Shown here: positions 23,950 to 33,146 of the stretch, one piece after another
Position numbering within the stretch: position 1 is the stretch's first letter
Layout: each line of letters opens with the position of its first letter
DNA from: Clostridia bacterium
GTDB taxonomy: Bacteria > Bacillota > Clostridia > Oscillospirales > CAG-272
Direction: 5' to 3'
Assembly (NCBI GenBank): GCA_017451915.1
Contig: JAFTNJ010000025.1
Location: 1-64,000 of the forward strand
Length of the DNA stretch: 64,000 nt
Translations under genes and position numbers: made by a program
Notes under the pieces: model-generated
What the model saw: only the letters and a program-made list of their open reading frames with translations
The model's database searches: none
What the model was told of the DNA's origin: nothing

Positions 23950-25296
23950 TCACGAAAGGGTCAGCGTGGAGATACTGTTGGCGGTCAGATCGGCGTACCA
24001 AAGGTTGTCGCCGTGCGCTACCTGTACCTGCAGCGCCTGGTCGTTGGGATTGATCACCACGGCCACGGCACCGCTGTCGGCTTCGATCAGGAATCCCTCT
24101 GCGGCACGCCGGCTCCGCGGATATTTGCTCATGCTCTCACCAAAGGTGTTATCCGTACCCAGATAGCGGATGCTTGCACCGGGGGTAAGATAGGGGCTGA
24201 TGTGGCGGAAGGCTTGGTACTGTCCGCTAAAAGAGAGTTCCCCGCTTTGCGTGTCCCGTGTAACAAGACCGCCGCAAACCCCGCCAAAGGGGCCGAGCAC
24301 CGGACCGCCGGTTTCGTCCAGCATCAGATTCCATCCGCAAAAGGAGCGGTAGCCTGCCTTGAGGGCGCGGGCAATCATAAGTCCCCATTTGCACCAATCG
24401 TCGGCGTAATGATCGCTCAGGCGGGGGCCACCCTCGGTAAAATGCAGAGCGAGGGTGGGATAGGCGTTGGTAATGCGCGTGGTTTCCTCAATGGCTCCGC
24501 CGTAATAGTGAAAAGCAATGCCATCGCAGGCGTCTGCCAATCCTTTGCAGTTCTCCAGGGACCAGAGCACCCGCTCGGTGTCGTCAAAATTGTGGTCGTA
24601 GGCCCAGATCTTGGTGTTGAGGTTGCGCTCCACAAAGCGTTTTTTGAGGAGCACGATGAATTTTGCCTCGGTTTCGGGATGCCAGATGCAGGCGGGCATC
24701 CGTCCGGCCTGTTGGGTATTGACTTCGTTTTGCGGGGTGATAGCCGCAATGGGAATACCGTGCTTGGCATACGCCTCAATGAATTTCACGATATACTCAG
24801 CGTAGCAATCCAAAAATTCCTCCCGCATATACCCGCCGCACATGGCTCCGCCGGTCTTCATCCAATAGGGAGGGCTCCAGGGGGAGGCAAGCAGATGAAG
24901 ATCGGGGCGAATGGCCAGGATCTCCTGCAGGATGGGAATGACGTAGGCCTCGTCCCGTTCCACCGAAAAGTGGGTCAGGGCGGTGTCAAAGGCTACGTCG
25001 TCGTAGGAATAGAGCTCAGGGGAATAATCGCTGGAGCCAATACAGATCCGTCCCACCGAGAGGCCAAGGCCGTCGGGACCGTAAAGATGGGTCAACAGGG
25101 CTTTGCGAGCATCGGGATCCATTTTCTGTAGCTCGTGGCAGGCGGAAGGAGTAATGGCCACACCAAGACCTAAAAAATTGTTGACCTCGGGACCGCGCGG
25201 TGCAAGGAGCTGGGCTCCCGGGACGCGACGGGAGTAGAAGAGCTCGCGTACGGCCATGGTGTGGGTAGGATCGGTAAAGCATTGTTTGGTATTCAT
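23950..25296 (-). CDS. Glycoside hydrolase family 30 (beta-glucosidase/xylosidase-type)
   Basis: 448-aa GH30 enzyme, a TIM barrel plus a small beta-sandwich. The acid/base Glu is in ITPQNEVNT and the nucleophile Glu in HFTEGGPR. Barrel motifs GLGVAITPSA, SPWSPPYWMKT and WNLMLDETGGP are all standard. The C-terminal strand domain runs from about residue 370 (FRHISPYLTPGA onward). No signal peptide is present, so it is intracellular. It is third in an operon behind GH32 and a PfkB kinase. GH30 covers glucosylceramidases, beta-1,6-glucanases and xylanases; subfamily 30_1/30_2-like is suggested but not certain. Confidence 0.9.
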   Translation of the reverse strand: MNTKQCFTDPTHTMAVRELFYSRRVPGAQLLAPRGPEVNNFLGLGVAITPSACHELQKMDPDARKALLTHLYGPDGLGLSVGRICIGSSDYSPELYSYDDVAFDTALTHFSVERDEAYVIPILQEILAIRPDLHLLASPWSPPYWMKTGGAMCGGYMREEFLDCYAEYIVKFIEAYAKHGIPIAAITPQNEVNTQQAGRMPACIWHPETEAKFIVLLKKRFVERNLNTKIWAYDHNFDDTERVLWSLENCKGLADACDGIAFHYYGGAIEETTRITNAYPTLALHFTEGGPRLSDHYADDWCKWGLMIARALKAGYRSFCGWNLMLDETGGPVLGPFGGVCGGLVTRDTQSGELSFSGQYQAFRHISPYLTPGASIRYLGTDNTFGESMSKYPRSRRAAEGFLIEADSGAVAVVINPNDQALQVQVAHGDNLWYADLTANSISTLTLS

Positions 25297-25321
25297 TCTG
25301 ACCTCCGAAACAACGAATCTT

Positions 25322-26197
25322 TTATAATATGTTTAAAAAACAAGGGGTATCCTTGGGAATGGCTTCCTTGTGCGCTACCACAAAGGCACTCACACGGGCG
25401 GCGCGGTGCAGGGCGGCGGGAATATCCCCGGTGGCGTGGTAATGGGTCAGGAAGGTGGCACCAAAGCTATCTCCCGCGCCCACGGTGGAAAGAACGTGGG
25501 TGGGCTCTGCCGGGCAGGCGTGAAACCGTTCCTCATTGCGGTCATAGCAAAGGGCTCCCTGCTCTCCCTTGGTGATCAGCACCAAGCGGAGATTGGGATA
25601 GCGGGTAGCGAGGCGTTGGGCGCTTTCCATGTCCTCCCATTGCCCGCCCAGAACCAGACGGGTCACCGTGGGGAGCTCCTCGTCACTCACCTTGAGAATG
25701 GTGGCGTGGGAAAGACAAAATTCTACGCTTTCCGAAGAATAGAAGGGGGGACGGATGTTCAGGTCGGTAAAGATTTCCCCAAAGCCTCCCGTGGCGATCA
25801 GCTCTGCCAAAAGGCGGCGGTTGTGTTCCTTTCGCAACGCCAGGGTGCCAAAGGCCAGGGCATCGTAGGGGGCTTTTGCATTGATGGACGCGGGAATGAC
25901 GTCGTAGGCCGAGGCCTCGGCAATGCGGTAGGTGGGGAGCCCCTCGGCATTCAGGGTCACGGTGCATTGCCCGGTAGGGGCAGCGGCGGAGACGCCGATG
26001 CCGTGGGTGGAAAGTCCCAGAGCGGCAATTTCCTCCAGGGCGCGTTTTCCAAGATCGTCCTCTCCCACACAGGAAAGGAGGGTGACCTCGCTTCCTTGCA
26101 GGGCGGCGTGGGCGGCAAAATTCAGGGGTGCACCGCCCAGGGTGGCGGCTTCGGGATAGACGTCCCAGATGATTTCTCCAAAGGATAGGATGTTCAT
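25322..26197 (-). CDS. PfkB-family kinase, fructokinase-like
   Basis: 291-aa sugar kinase. N-terminal GEIIWDVYPE and LGGAPLNFAAHAALQG match bacterial fructokinases (ScrK-type GGAPxNxA). Other signatures are the ATP site TKGEQGA and the catalytic STVGAGDSFGATF. The start ATG at 26197 follows TTGGAG; an in-frame TTG 12 bases upstream is a weaker option. It sits 39 bp downstream of a GH32 beta-fructosidase gene, so phosphorylation of released fructose is the natural reading. Confidence 0.9.
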   Translation of the reverse strand: MNILSFGEIIWDVYPEAATLGGAPLNFAAHAALQGSEVTLLSCVGEDDLGKRALEEIAALGLSTHGIGVSAAAPTGQCTVTLNAEGLPTYRIAEASAYDVIPASINAKAPYDALAFGTLALRKEHNRRLLAELIATGGFGEIFTDLNIRPPFYSSESVEFCLSHATILKVSDEELPTVTRLVLGGQWEDMESAQRLATRYPNLRLVLITKGEQGALCYDRNEERFHACPAEPTHVLSTVGAGDSFGATFLTHYHATGDIPAALHRAARVSAFVVAHKEAIPKDTPCFLNIL

Positions 26198-26236
26198 GAG
26201 ATTCTCCAATAAACGTAGAAAATGGGGGGAAGGAGG

Positions 26237-27817
26237 TCAAGGCGCTTCTGCTGCTTCGGCGTCCTTCCAGATGGATTCCAGGGGATGCAGTTCGATGCGC
26301 TCGATTTTGCAGGGGCGGTCTGCGGTGATGCGCAGAGAAGGGAGATTGGGATCTGGGACCATGTCCTCCAACAGGAGGGCGGCGTAGATCCGTCCCTCGT
26401 CCAAATAGAGCTCCGGCCCCATGCGATCGATCACCATTTCCAGATCCAGTCCTCGGAAGGTGTGGGAGAGGGGGAAATCCCACTCCCGTACTTCGCCCAG
26501 GTTTTTCTCCATGTTCAGATCGATGGTGCGACCAAAGAAGGTCAGGGTCAGCTTGGCATCGGGGTCCATGTCGGGAGCGCGCAAAGCCAGGTGATAGGGG
26601 CGAGGCTCCAGAGAAAGAACGATATCCTGCGTTTCCGAGACCGAAAGGTTTTCGTAAATTTCCTGCCCCAGGAAGAGTGCTTTCAGCTCGGGAATGGGCT
26701 TGGCCGCCAGATAATGACCGTCCTCCCTGCGCTCCAGGGTCAGGTCACAGGGCAAGCTCATCTGACACATCGCGGAGAGGGAGGGGGTAGGAGCCTTCCA
26801 TTTTTCCCAGTCCATGCGTATGATCCGCCCGTTGGGGAGGCCGGAAAAGGTTTGTCCCGCGTAAGCCGTGCGGCCGTAGTGCAGGGCCCGGATCTCCTGG
26901 GAGGGAACAAAGCCCTGCTCGGTGATGTCTCCCACCAGGTAGCGGTCGCGGGCTCCCATCAGCACCCATTTGCGGGTTCCCTCGTTGTCGGTGATGGGGA
27001 AGAGATCGGGGCACTCGTGGTCGCCCTTCAGCTCCAGCTTTTGGAGGAGTGTCCAATGCAGCAGATCGTCGGAGCGGAAGATGGCGTATTCTTCCCCACG
27101 CACGTAGATGGCCATGAGATAGGCACTCAGCTCCTCGCAATAGTTGACGTTGGGATCGCAGTAGCCCTCGGTAACGTGAGGAATCACGGGCTCGTTGTAT
27201 TTTTGAATGGTCTTCAGCCCGTCGGTGGAATAGGCCATGTATTGATTGGAGGCCGAATAATAGAGGAGCACTGCGGGGGAACGGCCACCGTCGGCCGCAA
27301 GGCCGGTGCGGTTTTCCACGTCCAGAATGGCACTTCCCGAAAAGACGGTACCGTTGGCGTCGGGAAAGAGGGCGATGGGCTCCTCGGTCCAATGAAGGAG
27401 ATCGGTGCTGGTGGCGTGCCCCCAATGCATATTGTCCCATTTGGGGGCGCAGGGGTTGTGCTGATAGAACATATGGTAAACGCCGTCCAGATAGATCAGG
27501 CCGTTGGGATCGTTGCTCCAGCCGTTTTTGGTGGTAAAATGCACCCGGGGACGCCAGGCTTCCCGATACAGATCGGGGAGCTCCATCTCGTCGGTTTCCC
27601 GAAAGGACAGCTCCATTGCGGGCTCTACGGTCAGGGTCAACCGTTCGCCCCGAAAGCGTTCTACGTCCACGTAGGCCCAAAAGGTGGGCTCCAGATTGTC
27701 CAGGTGGATGTTAAGAGAATACACGGCTTCTTCGCCCCTCCAAAAGGAAAGACGCTTTTTGGTATGTACGGTATTGACGGGGAAGACCAGATAGCGGTGC
27801 TTGATTTCGAGTTCCAT
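26237..27817 (-). CDS. Glycoside hydrolase family 32 (beta-fructosidase)
   Basis: 526-aa GH32 enzyme that releases fructose from sucrose, inulin or levan-type substrates. The five-bladed propeller starts near residue 90 with the nucleophile motif WSNDPNGLIYLDG. The acid/base Glu is in HECPDLFPI. The C-terminal beta-sandwich begins near residue 370. The normally invariant RDP motif appears to read CDP (GYCDPNVNY), an unusual change. The N-terminal 85 residues form an additional beta-rich segment. No signal peptide is present. It is first in the GH32-PfkB-GH30 operon. Confidence 0.9.
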   Translation of the reverse strand: MELEIKHRYLVFPVNTVHTKKRLSFWRGEEAVYSLNIHLDNLEPTFWAYVDVERFRGERLTLTVEPAMELSFRETDEMELPDLYREAWRPRVHFTTKNGWSNDPNGLIYLDGVYHMFYQHNPCAPKWDNMHWGHATSTDLLHWTEEPIALFPDANGTVFSGSAILDVENRTGLAADGGRSPAVLLYYSASNQYMAYSTDGLKTIQKYNEPVIPHVTEGYCDPNVNYCEELSAYLMAIYVRGEEYAIFRSDDLLHWTLLQKLELKGDHECPDLFPITDNEGTRKWVLMGARDRYLVGDITEQGFVPSQEIRALHYGRTAYAGQTFSGLPNGRIIRMDWEKWKAPTPSLSAMCQMSLPCDLTLERREDGHYLAAKPIPELKALFLGQEIYENLSVSETQDIVLSLEPRPYHLALRAPDMDPDAKLTLTFFGRTIDLNMEKNLGEVREWDFPLSHTFRGLDLEMVIDRMGPELYLDEGRIYAALLLEDMVPDPNLPSLRITADRPCKIERIELHPLESIWKDAEAAEAP

Positions 27818-27957
27818 TGTTTTTTCTACCTCCTGAGGGGATGTTACAATGTATTATAACGGGAGACCTCATTTCCTGAATACGGGTTTTTGCTTCTTTT
27901 CTGCCGCTTTTTTCAGATCTTCCGGACGTGGGTTCGGGAGGATGCTTTCTCTCTTGT

Positions 27958-27985
27958 ATTATAGCATTTTTTAGGACTTTGTCAA
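27958..27985 (-). promoter_or_regulatory. Promoter of the GH32 operon
   Basis: Minus strand TTGACA (27980-27985), 16-bp spacer, TATAAT (27958-27963). The predicted leader before the GH32 ATG is about 130 nt. I see no clear riboswitch in it. The adjacent AraC gene ends at 28022, so the operon is read from its own promoter. Confidence 0.8.
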
Positions 27986-28021
27986 GCCTTTTTGCGGTGG
28001 GAGAAGCCGGTTTGCCGCGGG

Positions 28022-28777
28022 TCAGATCCCGTGCTTTTTCCGCATTTCCCGGGGAGAGATGCCAAAGGCTTCCTTGAAGCGTTTTCGGAAGTACGCTCCC
28101 GAGCTGAAGCGGAGCCGACGGCTGATCTCCTCGATGGGATCGTCGGTGGAGATCAGCAGATCCTTGGCTTTTTCCATGAGAACGTCATGCTTGAGCTCAT
28201 AAATGCTCTTGTCGGAATGTTTTTTGAAGGCGGCGTACAGTGCCGATTCACTTACGGCGCAGGCCTTGGCCAGGTCGGATGCCGTTTGATGGGGATCGGC
28301 AATGAGCAATCGCGCTGCCTGATCCACCAGCTCCCCCTGCTTTCCCTTGGGACGGCAGGTCATGCGGGGGATCAGCTGTCCCGCCAACGTATAAAATTTA
28401 CCCACCACCGCGCTGTCCAGGGTTGATTCTCCCGCAATCTCGGTCATGGCCGCCACGATCTTTGCGTTTTTGGGGATCACCTGAGGGGCGTATTGGCGAT
28501 TCTCAACGTCGGGCAGAAAGCGGAAGCCCAGAGAAATGAATTCGATACCGGAATCCCCGTGCCAATAGGAATGGTACTTGCAGCCCAGGGGGATGAAAAA
28601 GACGTCCCCCTCCCGGACGGTTACGCTTTCGTCCCGGGTTACGATCCTGGCGTTTCCGCGGATCATATAGGCAAAAAAGCTGCGATCTACGCCCGCGCTG
28701 TTGTCGGTGTGGTAGTTGTTTGCGCGCCGATAGACGTTAAAAGCAAAGCTTTTGCAGAAAATTATATTGTTGATCAT
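28022..28777 (-). CDS. AraC-family transcriptional regulator
   Basis: 251-aa regulator. The N-terminal cupin includes NARIVTRDESVTVREGDVFF-type strands and an IPLGCKYHSYW metal-site-like patch. The C-terminal helices are ASDLAKACAVSESALYAAFK and DPIEEISRRLRFSSGAYFRKRF with FGISPREM. It lies upstream of and on the same strand as the GH32 operon, and back-to-back with the MDR-Gfo/Idh pair at 28891. It could regulate either; GH32 is favoured only by position. Confidence 0.9.
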   Translation of the reverse strand: MINNIIFCKSFAFNVYRRANNYHTDNSAGVDRSFFAYMIRGNARIVTRDESVTVREGDVFFIPLGCKYHSYWHGDSGIEFISLGFRFLPDVENRQYAPQVIPKNAKIVAAMTEIAGESTLDSAVVGKFYTLAGQLIPRMTCRPKGKQGELVDQAARLLIADPHQTASDLAKACAVSESALYAAFKKHSDKSIYELKHDVLMEKAKDLLISTDDPIEEISRRLRFSSGAYFRKRFKEAFGISPREMRKKHGI

Positions 28778-28890
28778 AAAATCACCCTTTTAAAGTGTAG
28801 TTTTTTATGCGCTTTTTTATAGAATAGCATATTTTTCTTTGTTTGTCAACATGGTATAATAGACGTAAAGAACCGGTGGAGGATTTTGCT

Positions 28891-29916
28891 ATGACTACAA
28901 AGCAGATCGTTTTTACAAAATGCAACACGGCGGAGCTCATTGAGCAGGAGCTTCCCTCCATGACGCCCCACAGCGTGCTGGTACAAACCGCCGTCAGCAC
29001 TTTGAGCGCGGGAACCGAGCGGGCAAACATCATGGGGGATCCCAACGTCAATCCCGGTGCGGGCCCCGGTGTCTCCTTTCCCCGCTCAGCGGGCTACAGC
29101 AGTGCGGGCGTGGTGATTGCCGTGGGGGATGCGGTGGAAAGCGTTCAGGTCGGGGACCGCGTGGTGGTCTTTTGGGGCAAGCATCGGGAGCGGAACCTGG
29201 TGGAGGAGAAGAACGTGGTGAAGATCGAGGACGGGGGGATCTCTTATGCGTCGGCGGCCATGAGCTTTATTGCCACCTTTCCCATGGCGGCCATTCGCAA
29301 GACCCATCTGGAGATGGGGGAGAGTGCCCTGGTGATGGGCTTGGGAATCCTTGGGATGCTGGCGGTCAAGCTGCTGCGTCTGGCGGGAGCCGTGCCCATC
29401 GTTGCCGTGGATCCCAATCCCCGCCGCCGTGCCATGGCACTGCAAAACGGAGCCGATTACGCCCTGGATCCTTATGAGGAGGGCTTTGCGGAGCGGGTCA
29501 AGGAGATCACCAAAGGGGGCGCCAAGGTGGCCATTGAGGTCACCGGGGTAGGCATTGCCTTTAATCAGGCCCTGGACTGTATGGCCAAATTTGGCAGGAT
29601 CGCCCTGCTGGGATGCACGCGGAGCTCGGATTTTACGGTGGACTACTATCGCAAGATCCACGCCCCCGGCATTACGGTGATCGGTGCCCATACCAATGCC
29701 CGTCCCAAGAACGAGTCCCATTCGGGGTGGTTTACGCACACCGACGATATTCGCGCCGTTCTTCGGCTTTGTGCCGGGCAGCGGCTGGATCTGGAAAATA
29801 TCATCGAGGAGACCCATGCCCCCGAGGCGTGCGGTCGCGTTTATGAGCGACTGATTTATGAAAAGGATTTCCCCGTAGCAGTGCAGTTTGATTGGAGGAA
29901 GAAGTATGAAAATTAA
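28891..29916 (+). CDS. MDR-family alcohol or sugar dehydrogenase
   Basis: 341-aa medium-chain dehydrogenase. It has a GroES-like N-terminal domain (STLSAGTERANIMG, PRSAGYSSAGVVIAVGD) and an NAD(P)-binding GLGILGMLAVKLLRLAG. Catalytic-zinc cysteines are not evident; the SAGTER opening is seen in bacterial proteins paired with Gfo/Idh enzymes. ATG 28891 follows GGAGGA. TATAAT at 28855-28860 is a plausible -10. Its stop overlaps the next gene by 11 bp, so the two are translationally coupled and probably act on the same sugar derivative. Confidence 0.87.
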   Translation: MTTKQIVFTKCNTAELIEQELPSMTPHSVLVQTAVSTLSAGTERANIMGDPNVNPGAGPGVSFPRSAGYSSAGVVIAVGDAVESVQVGDRVVVFWGKHRERNLVEEKNVVKIEDGGISYASAAMSFIATFPMAAIRKTHLEMGESALVMGLGILGMLAVKLLRLAGAVPIVAVDPNPRRRAMALQNGADYALDPYEEGFAERVKEITKGGAKVAIEVTGVGIAFNQALDCMAKFGRIALLGCTRSSDFTVDYYRKIHAPGITVIGAHTNARPKNESHSGWFTHTDDIRAVLRLCAGQRLDLENIIEETHAPEACGRVYERLIYEKDFPVAVQFDWRKKYEN

Positions 29917-30901
29917 GGTTGCACAGATCGGCACCAGCCGATTCAGCCATGGAACGGCGATTTGGCAGACCCTGGAACGCTATCCCGAGATCTTTGAGAT
30001 CGTGGGCTACGCCCTGCCCGAGGGCGAGCGTGAAAGGTTTGCCAAGGAGGTTGCCGCCTTTGACGGTTCCCGGGAGATGACGGTGGAGGAGATTTTGCAG
30101 GATCCCACCATTGACGCGGTGATCGTGGAGACCGAGGAGATCTACCTCACCAAATATGCCCAAATGGTAGCCGACGCAGGCAAGCATATGCACATGGAAA
30201 AGCCGGGCGGGCTTTCCTTGGAGGCTTTTGAAAAGCTGATCGGGACGGTGAAAACACAGGGAACCGTGTTTCACACCGGGTATATGTACCGCTACAATCC
30301 CGTGATTCGTGACGTGCTCCGTCGGGTCAAGGCGGGGGAGATCGGCGAGATCGTGAGCGTGGAGGCGCAAATGAACTGCTGGCACAAGGAGGAGTGCACC
30401 CGCTGGCTTTCTACCTTTGAGGGCGGCATGATGTTCTTTTTGGGCTGCCATTTGCTGGATCTGATCATTCAACTCCAGGGCTTTCCCAACAAGGTGCATC
30501 CCTTCCATCGCTCCAGCGGACGCTTTGACGGGGCCGACTCCCGGGATTGTGCCTTTGCCGTTTTGGAATATGATCGGGGTGTTTCCTTTCTCAAAGCCTC
30601 CGCGGCGGAGTGGGGCGGCTATTTGCGGCGTCAGCTGGTGATCACGGGCACCCGCGGCTCCATTGAGGTCAATCCTTTGGAACGCAGTCCCGACGGGAAA
30701 AATCAGTACACCGATTACGTGGTTTGCCCCGAGGGAACCGGCTGGAATACCCCCGGAGAGCATTTCACAAGCCCTTCCTACGGACGCTACGACGAGATGA
30801 TGCTTTCCTTTGCCGCCATGGTGCGGGGGGAGCAGAGGAATCCCGTGTCCTATGATTACGAGCTGGAGCTCTTCCGCACCCTGAAAAAATGCTGTGAATA
30901 A
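29906..30901 (+). CDS. Gfo/Idh/MocA-family oxidoreductase
   Basis: 331-aa NAD(P)-dependent sugar oxidoreductase. The N-terminal Rossmann fold is only loosely canonical (VAQIGTSRFSHG). The conserved MEKPGGLSLEAF supplies the EKP lysine, and HTGYMYRYNPVI and GGMMFFLGCHLLDL include the catalytic-region Asp/His. ATG 29906 follows GGAGGAAG and lies inside the end of the MDR gene. Together with the MDR dehydrogenase it likely carries out coupled oxidation and reduction of a sugar, as in other Gfo/Idh-MDR pairs. Confidence 0.88.
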   Translation: MKIKVAQIGTSRFSHGTAIWQTLERYPEIFEIVGYALPEGERERFAKEVAAFDGSREMTVEEILQDPTIDAVIVETEEIYLTKYAQMVADAGKHMHMEKPGGLSLEAFEKLIGTVKTQGTVFHTGYMYRYNPVIRDVLRRVKAGEIGEIVSVEAQMNCWHKEECTRWLSTFEGGMMFFLGCHLLDLIIQLQGFPNKVHPFHRSSGRFDGADSRDCAFAVLEYDRGVSFLKASAAEWGGYLRRQLVITGTRGSIEVNPLERSPDGKNQYTDYVVCPEGTGWNTPGEHFTSPSYGRYDEMMLSFAAMVRGEQRNPVSYDYELELFRTLKKCCE

Positions 30902-30908
30902 AAAACAA

Positions 30909-30947
30909 GGCAATATCAAACCGTTTTGGAATGATATTGCCTTTTTT
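30909..30947. terminator. Repeat-family bidirectional terminator, copy 1
   Basis: Stem GGCAATATCA (30909-30918) with TGATATTGCC (30932-30941), then TTTTTT. The same stem recurs at 36276 and 40572. It lies between convergent genes ending at 30901 and 30951. Confidence 0.9.
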
Positions 30948-30950
30948 GAT

Positions 30951-33020
30951 TCAGTTTTTCGCAATGCGCAGAATGATAAACGAGGTCTTTTCGGGGAGCG
31001 AGACGGTGCAGACGCCGTCCTCCATTTGCACGGAGGCGGGGGCATTGAAGGGGGTAAAGACCCGGGGGAGGTGATCCGTCCGCAAACGGAGCTCCTGGGT
31101 CACGCCCGTGGCCTGTACGTAGTTGATATAATTGACGCGGCTTCGGTGGAAGCGCATCTCGTCCAGCTTGTGGTCGATGTCGGTGTCAAAATCCGCCGCC
31201 AGCATACGCACCACAAAGGAATCCTCGTCCTCGAACACGGTGACGAAATAGCCCTCGGAGTCCAGGATCTCAATGGGCATGTGCTTCATATAGGTTTTGA
31301 TCAGCGAAAGGAGGGAATCGGTGAGCTTGCCTTCGCTGATTCTGCCGGGATTGTAGAAGAGCCCCCGGCGGACCTCCTTCCACTTGGCCGCAAGCTCGGT
31401 GGCGGGGAATTCGGTCTTGGTCATCCAATCGGGCAAAGTGATGCGGGTGCCGTTGGGAACGCCCGAGAAAGCGTCAACGGGATTGCTTACCGCGGGAGAC
31501 GTGGGATAGACCACGCCGTTGTCACATCCCTGTAATGCGCTGGGACCGTAAACCAGGGCGATGCCGCCGTTTTCCAGATAGGTGTTGAGCTTTGCTTTCT
31601 CGTCCTCGGTCATGGCCAGGGGCGAGGGAACCAGAACCAGGGGATAGTCGGTTCCATCCTTGGGGAAATCGAACAGGGTGTGGGGGCTGATGCCCACCTC
31701 AAAGAGCTGCTCAAGGGTCTTTTTGAAATCCAGATAATAGCCTCGTTGCGCGCCGCCAAAGAAGGTATGCTTGCGCGTTTCGTAGGAGAAATACACACCC
31801 AGCTGGGCAACCTGCTTGCCTGTGAAGAGCTCGGGATGCTCCTTTTCAAAGCCAAAGGCCTTTCCCACCACGTCCCACTCGTTGGGGAGGGTGTTCAGAA
31901 TGTGATCGGGCAATCCAAGCCGCTCCTTGAGGGTGGAGAACCAGCAGTCGGAATCCAGCATTTTATTCACCGCCCAAACGATGTTGGCGGTCTCCTCGGT
32001 GAATCCAAAGCCGGTGGCAAAGCAACGGTAGCCCTTTTCCCGCGCCGCGGCCTGATGATGGGAGGAGCTGACCATGCAGGTGGAAAGGGGACGGTTATCG
32101 GTGACGGGATCGTGCTTATAGGGCGGCGTGTTGCCGCGCATTTCCAGGTTGACGTAGTTACAGCCCCGGAGGAAGGAGCGAGCGTCGGCACCCTTGGCGT
32201 TTGCCTCGGGATCGGCGCTGTTACTGCCGCAGGTGGTGAGCCGGAAGCCTTCGGGCAGGATCCCGGAAAGTTTTTTCAAAAATTCGCCCGAGGCCTCAAA
32301 GCGCAGATCCACCCAGGCGCGCCAGGCGGGGTTGTCCCAGTTCTGCCAAAAGCTCCGATCCTCAATGGGGGGCAGATCCACGCCCGTACGCTCCTTCAGA
32401 GCGGCACGGCAATGGGGGCAGGCACAGGAGTTGAAGCGCATATAGTTGACAGGGTCGTCGGCGGAAAGTCCCGTAATGCCGGTGTCCTTGATCAGCCGCT
32501 TGGCGTAATCGAGATAGGCTTCTATAAAATCGGGGTTTCGGTAGCAAAAGCCCTCGGCGGCGTATTGGGGATAGTACAAAACCTCCCCCGTTTTGACGTC
32601 GCGCATACGCCAATCGTTGAGGTATTTCCCCTTGTATTGCCAGCTGGCTGCCGCCTCACGGGAGGGAGAGAAGGGGATATGGGGACCGCTGTGGAGCATG
32701 ACGTGGCGCATTTCCTCGGTGGTATCGTAGCGGTGGATGAGATTGACCGAATGATGGTCCCAAAGCTCCAGACCGCATTTTTGTAGCTCCTCGGAAACGG
32801 CGGCGAGATAGTCGTGCAGAATGGTGAAATAGGGCAGATAATCCCAACGAAAATGGCAACCAAAGAACATGGCGGTGGTAATGTTTGCCTTTGCCATGGC
32901 CTCGGCGCGGGCTTTGATCTTATCCAGATTATCCGCGTTGGGCCAGCGCAGATCCTCCCATTTCATCCACCACGTGGCAATTCTCTTGCGCTCGGTGATC
33001 GGATTGTTTTGTACGCTCAT
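30951..33020 (-). CDS. Putative GH42-like / hypothetical glycosyl hydrolase
   Basis: 689-aa protein without signal peptide. The N-terminal part reads as a TIM barrel (TTAMFFGCHFRWDYLPYF, LELWDHHSVNLIH, GITGLSADDPVNYMRFNSC). It contains the CPHCRAAL Cys pair seen in uncharacterised glycosyl-hydrolase-like families. A central segment near residues 390-530 resembles the beta-galactosidase trimerisation fold (LGVYFSYETRK ... YPLVLVPSPLAMTEDEKAKLNTYLENGG). A beta-rich C-terminus follows. I cannot identify catalytic residues with confidence; SADDP is a candidate. A perfect sigA promoter lies upstream. It follows the amidohydrolase gene on the same strand, but 126 bp and its own promoter separate them. 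Confidence 0.62.
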   Translation of the reverse strand: MSVQNNPITERKRIATWWMKWEDLRWPNADNLDKIKARAEAMAKANITTAMFFGCHFRWDYLPYFTILHDYLAAVSEELQKCGLELWDHHSVNLIHRYDTTEEMRHVMLHSGPHIPFSPSREAAASWQYKGKYLNDWRMRDVKTGEVLYYPQYAAEGFCYRNPDFIEAYLDYAKRLIKDTGITGLSADDPVNYMRFNSCACPHCRAALKERTGVDLPPIEDRSFWQNWDNPAWRAWVDLRFEASGEFLKKLSGILPEGFRLTTCGSNSADPEANAKGADARSFLRGCNYVNLEMRGNTPPYKHDPVTDNRPLSTCMVSSSHHQAAAREKGYRCFATGFGFTEETANIVWAVNKMLDSDCWFSTLKERLGLPDHILNTLPNEWDVVGKAFGFEKEHPELFTGKQVAQLGVYFSYETRKHTFFGGAQRGYYLDFKKTLEQLFEVGISPHTLFDFPKDGTDYPLVLVPSPLAMTEDEKAKLNTYLENGGIALVYGPSALQGCDNGVVYPTSPAVSNPVDAFSGVPNGTRITLPDWMTKTEFPATELAAKWKEVRRGLFYNPGRISEGKLTDSLLSLIKTYMKHMPIEILDSEGYFVTVFEDEDSFVVRMLAADFDTDIDHKLDEMRFHRSRVNYINYVQATGVTQELRLRTDHLPRVFTPFNAPASVQMEDGVCTVSLPEKTSFIILRIAKN

Positions 33021-33066
33021 ATGCTTTTTTCCTTTCCGCCGTGTGCGGCTCTTGGTTCTTTCCTAC

Positions 33067-33095
33067 ATTATAGCATGAGAAAAAGGGAATGTCAA
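33067..33095 (-). promoter_or_regulatory. Promoter of the GH42-like gene
   Basis: Minus strand TTGACA (33090-33095), 17-bp spacer, TATAAT (33067-33072); full consensus. Confidence 0.85.
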
Positions 33096-33146
33096 TCTAC
33101 GTTTTGGGGCGCTCTGTCACGGAATTCCACCTACGGTGGAGCTTTA

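Noticed and set aside
27818..27957. Riboswitch or T-box in the GH32 leader
   Set aside because: I could not find a conserved aptamer core or T-box motif in these bases.
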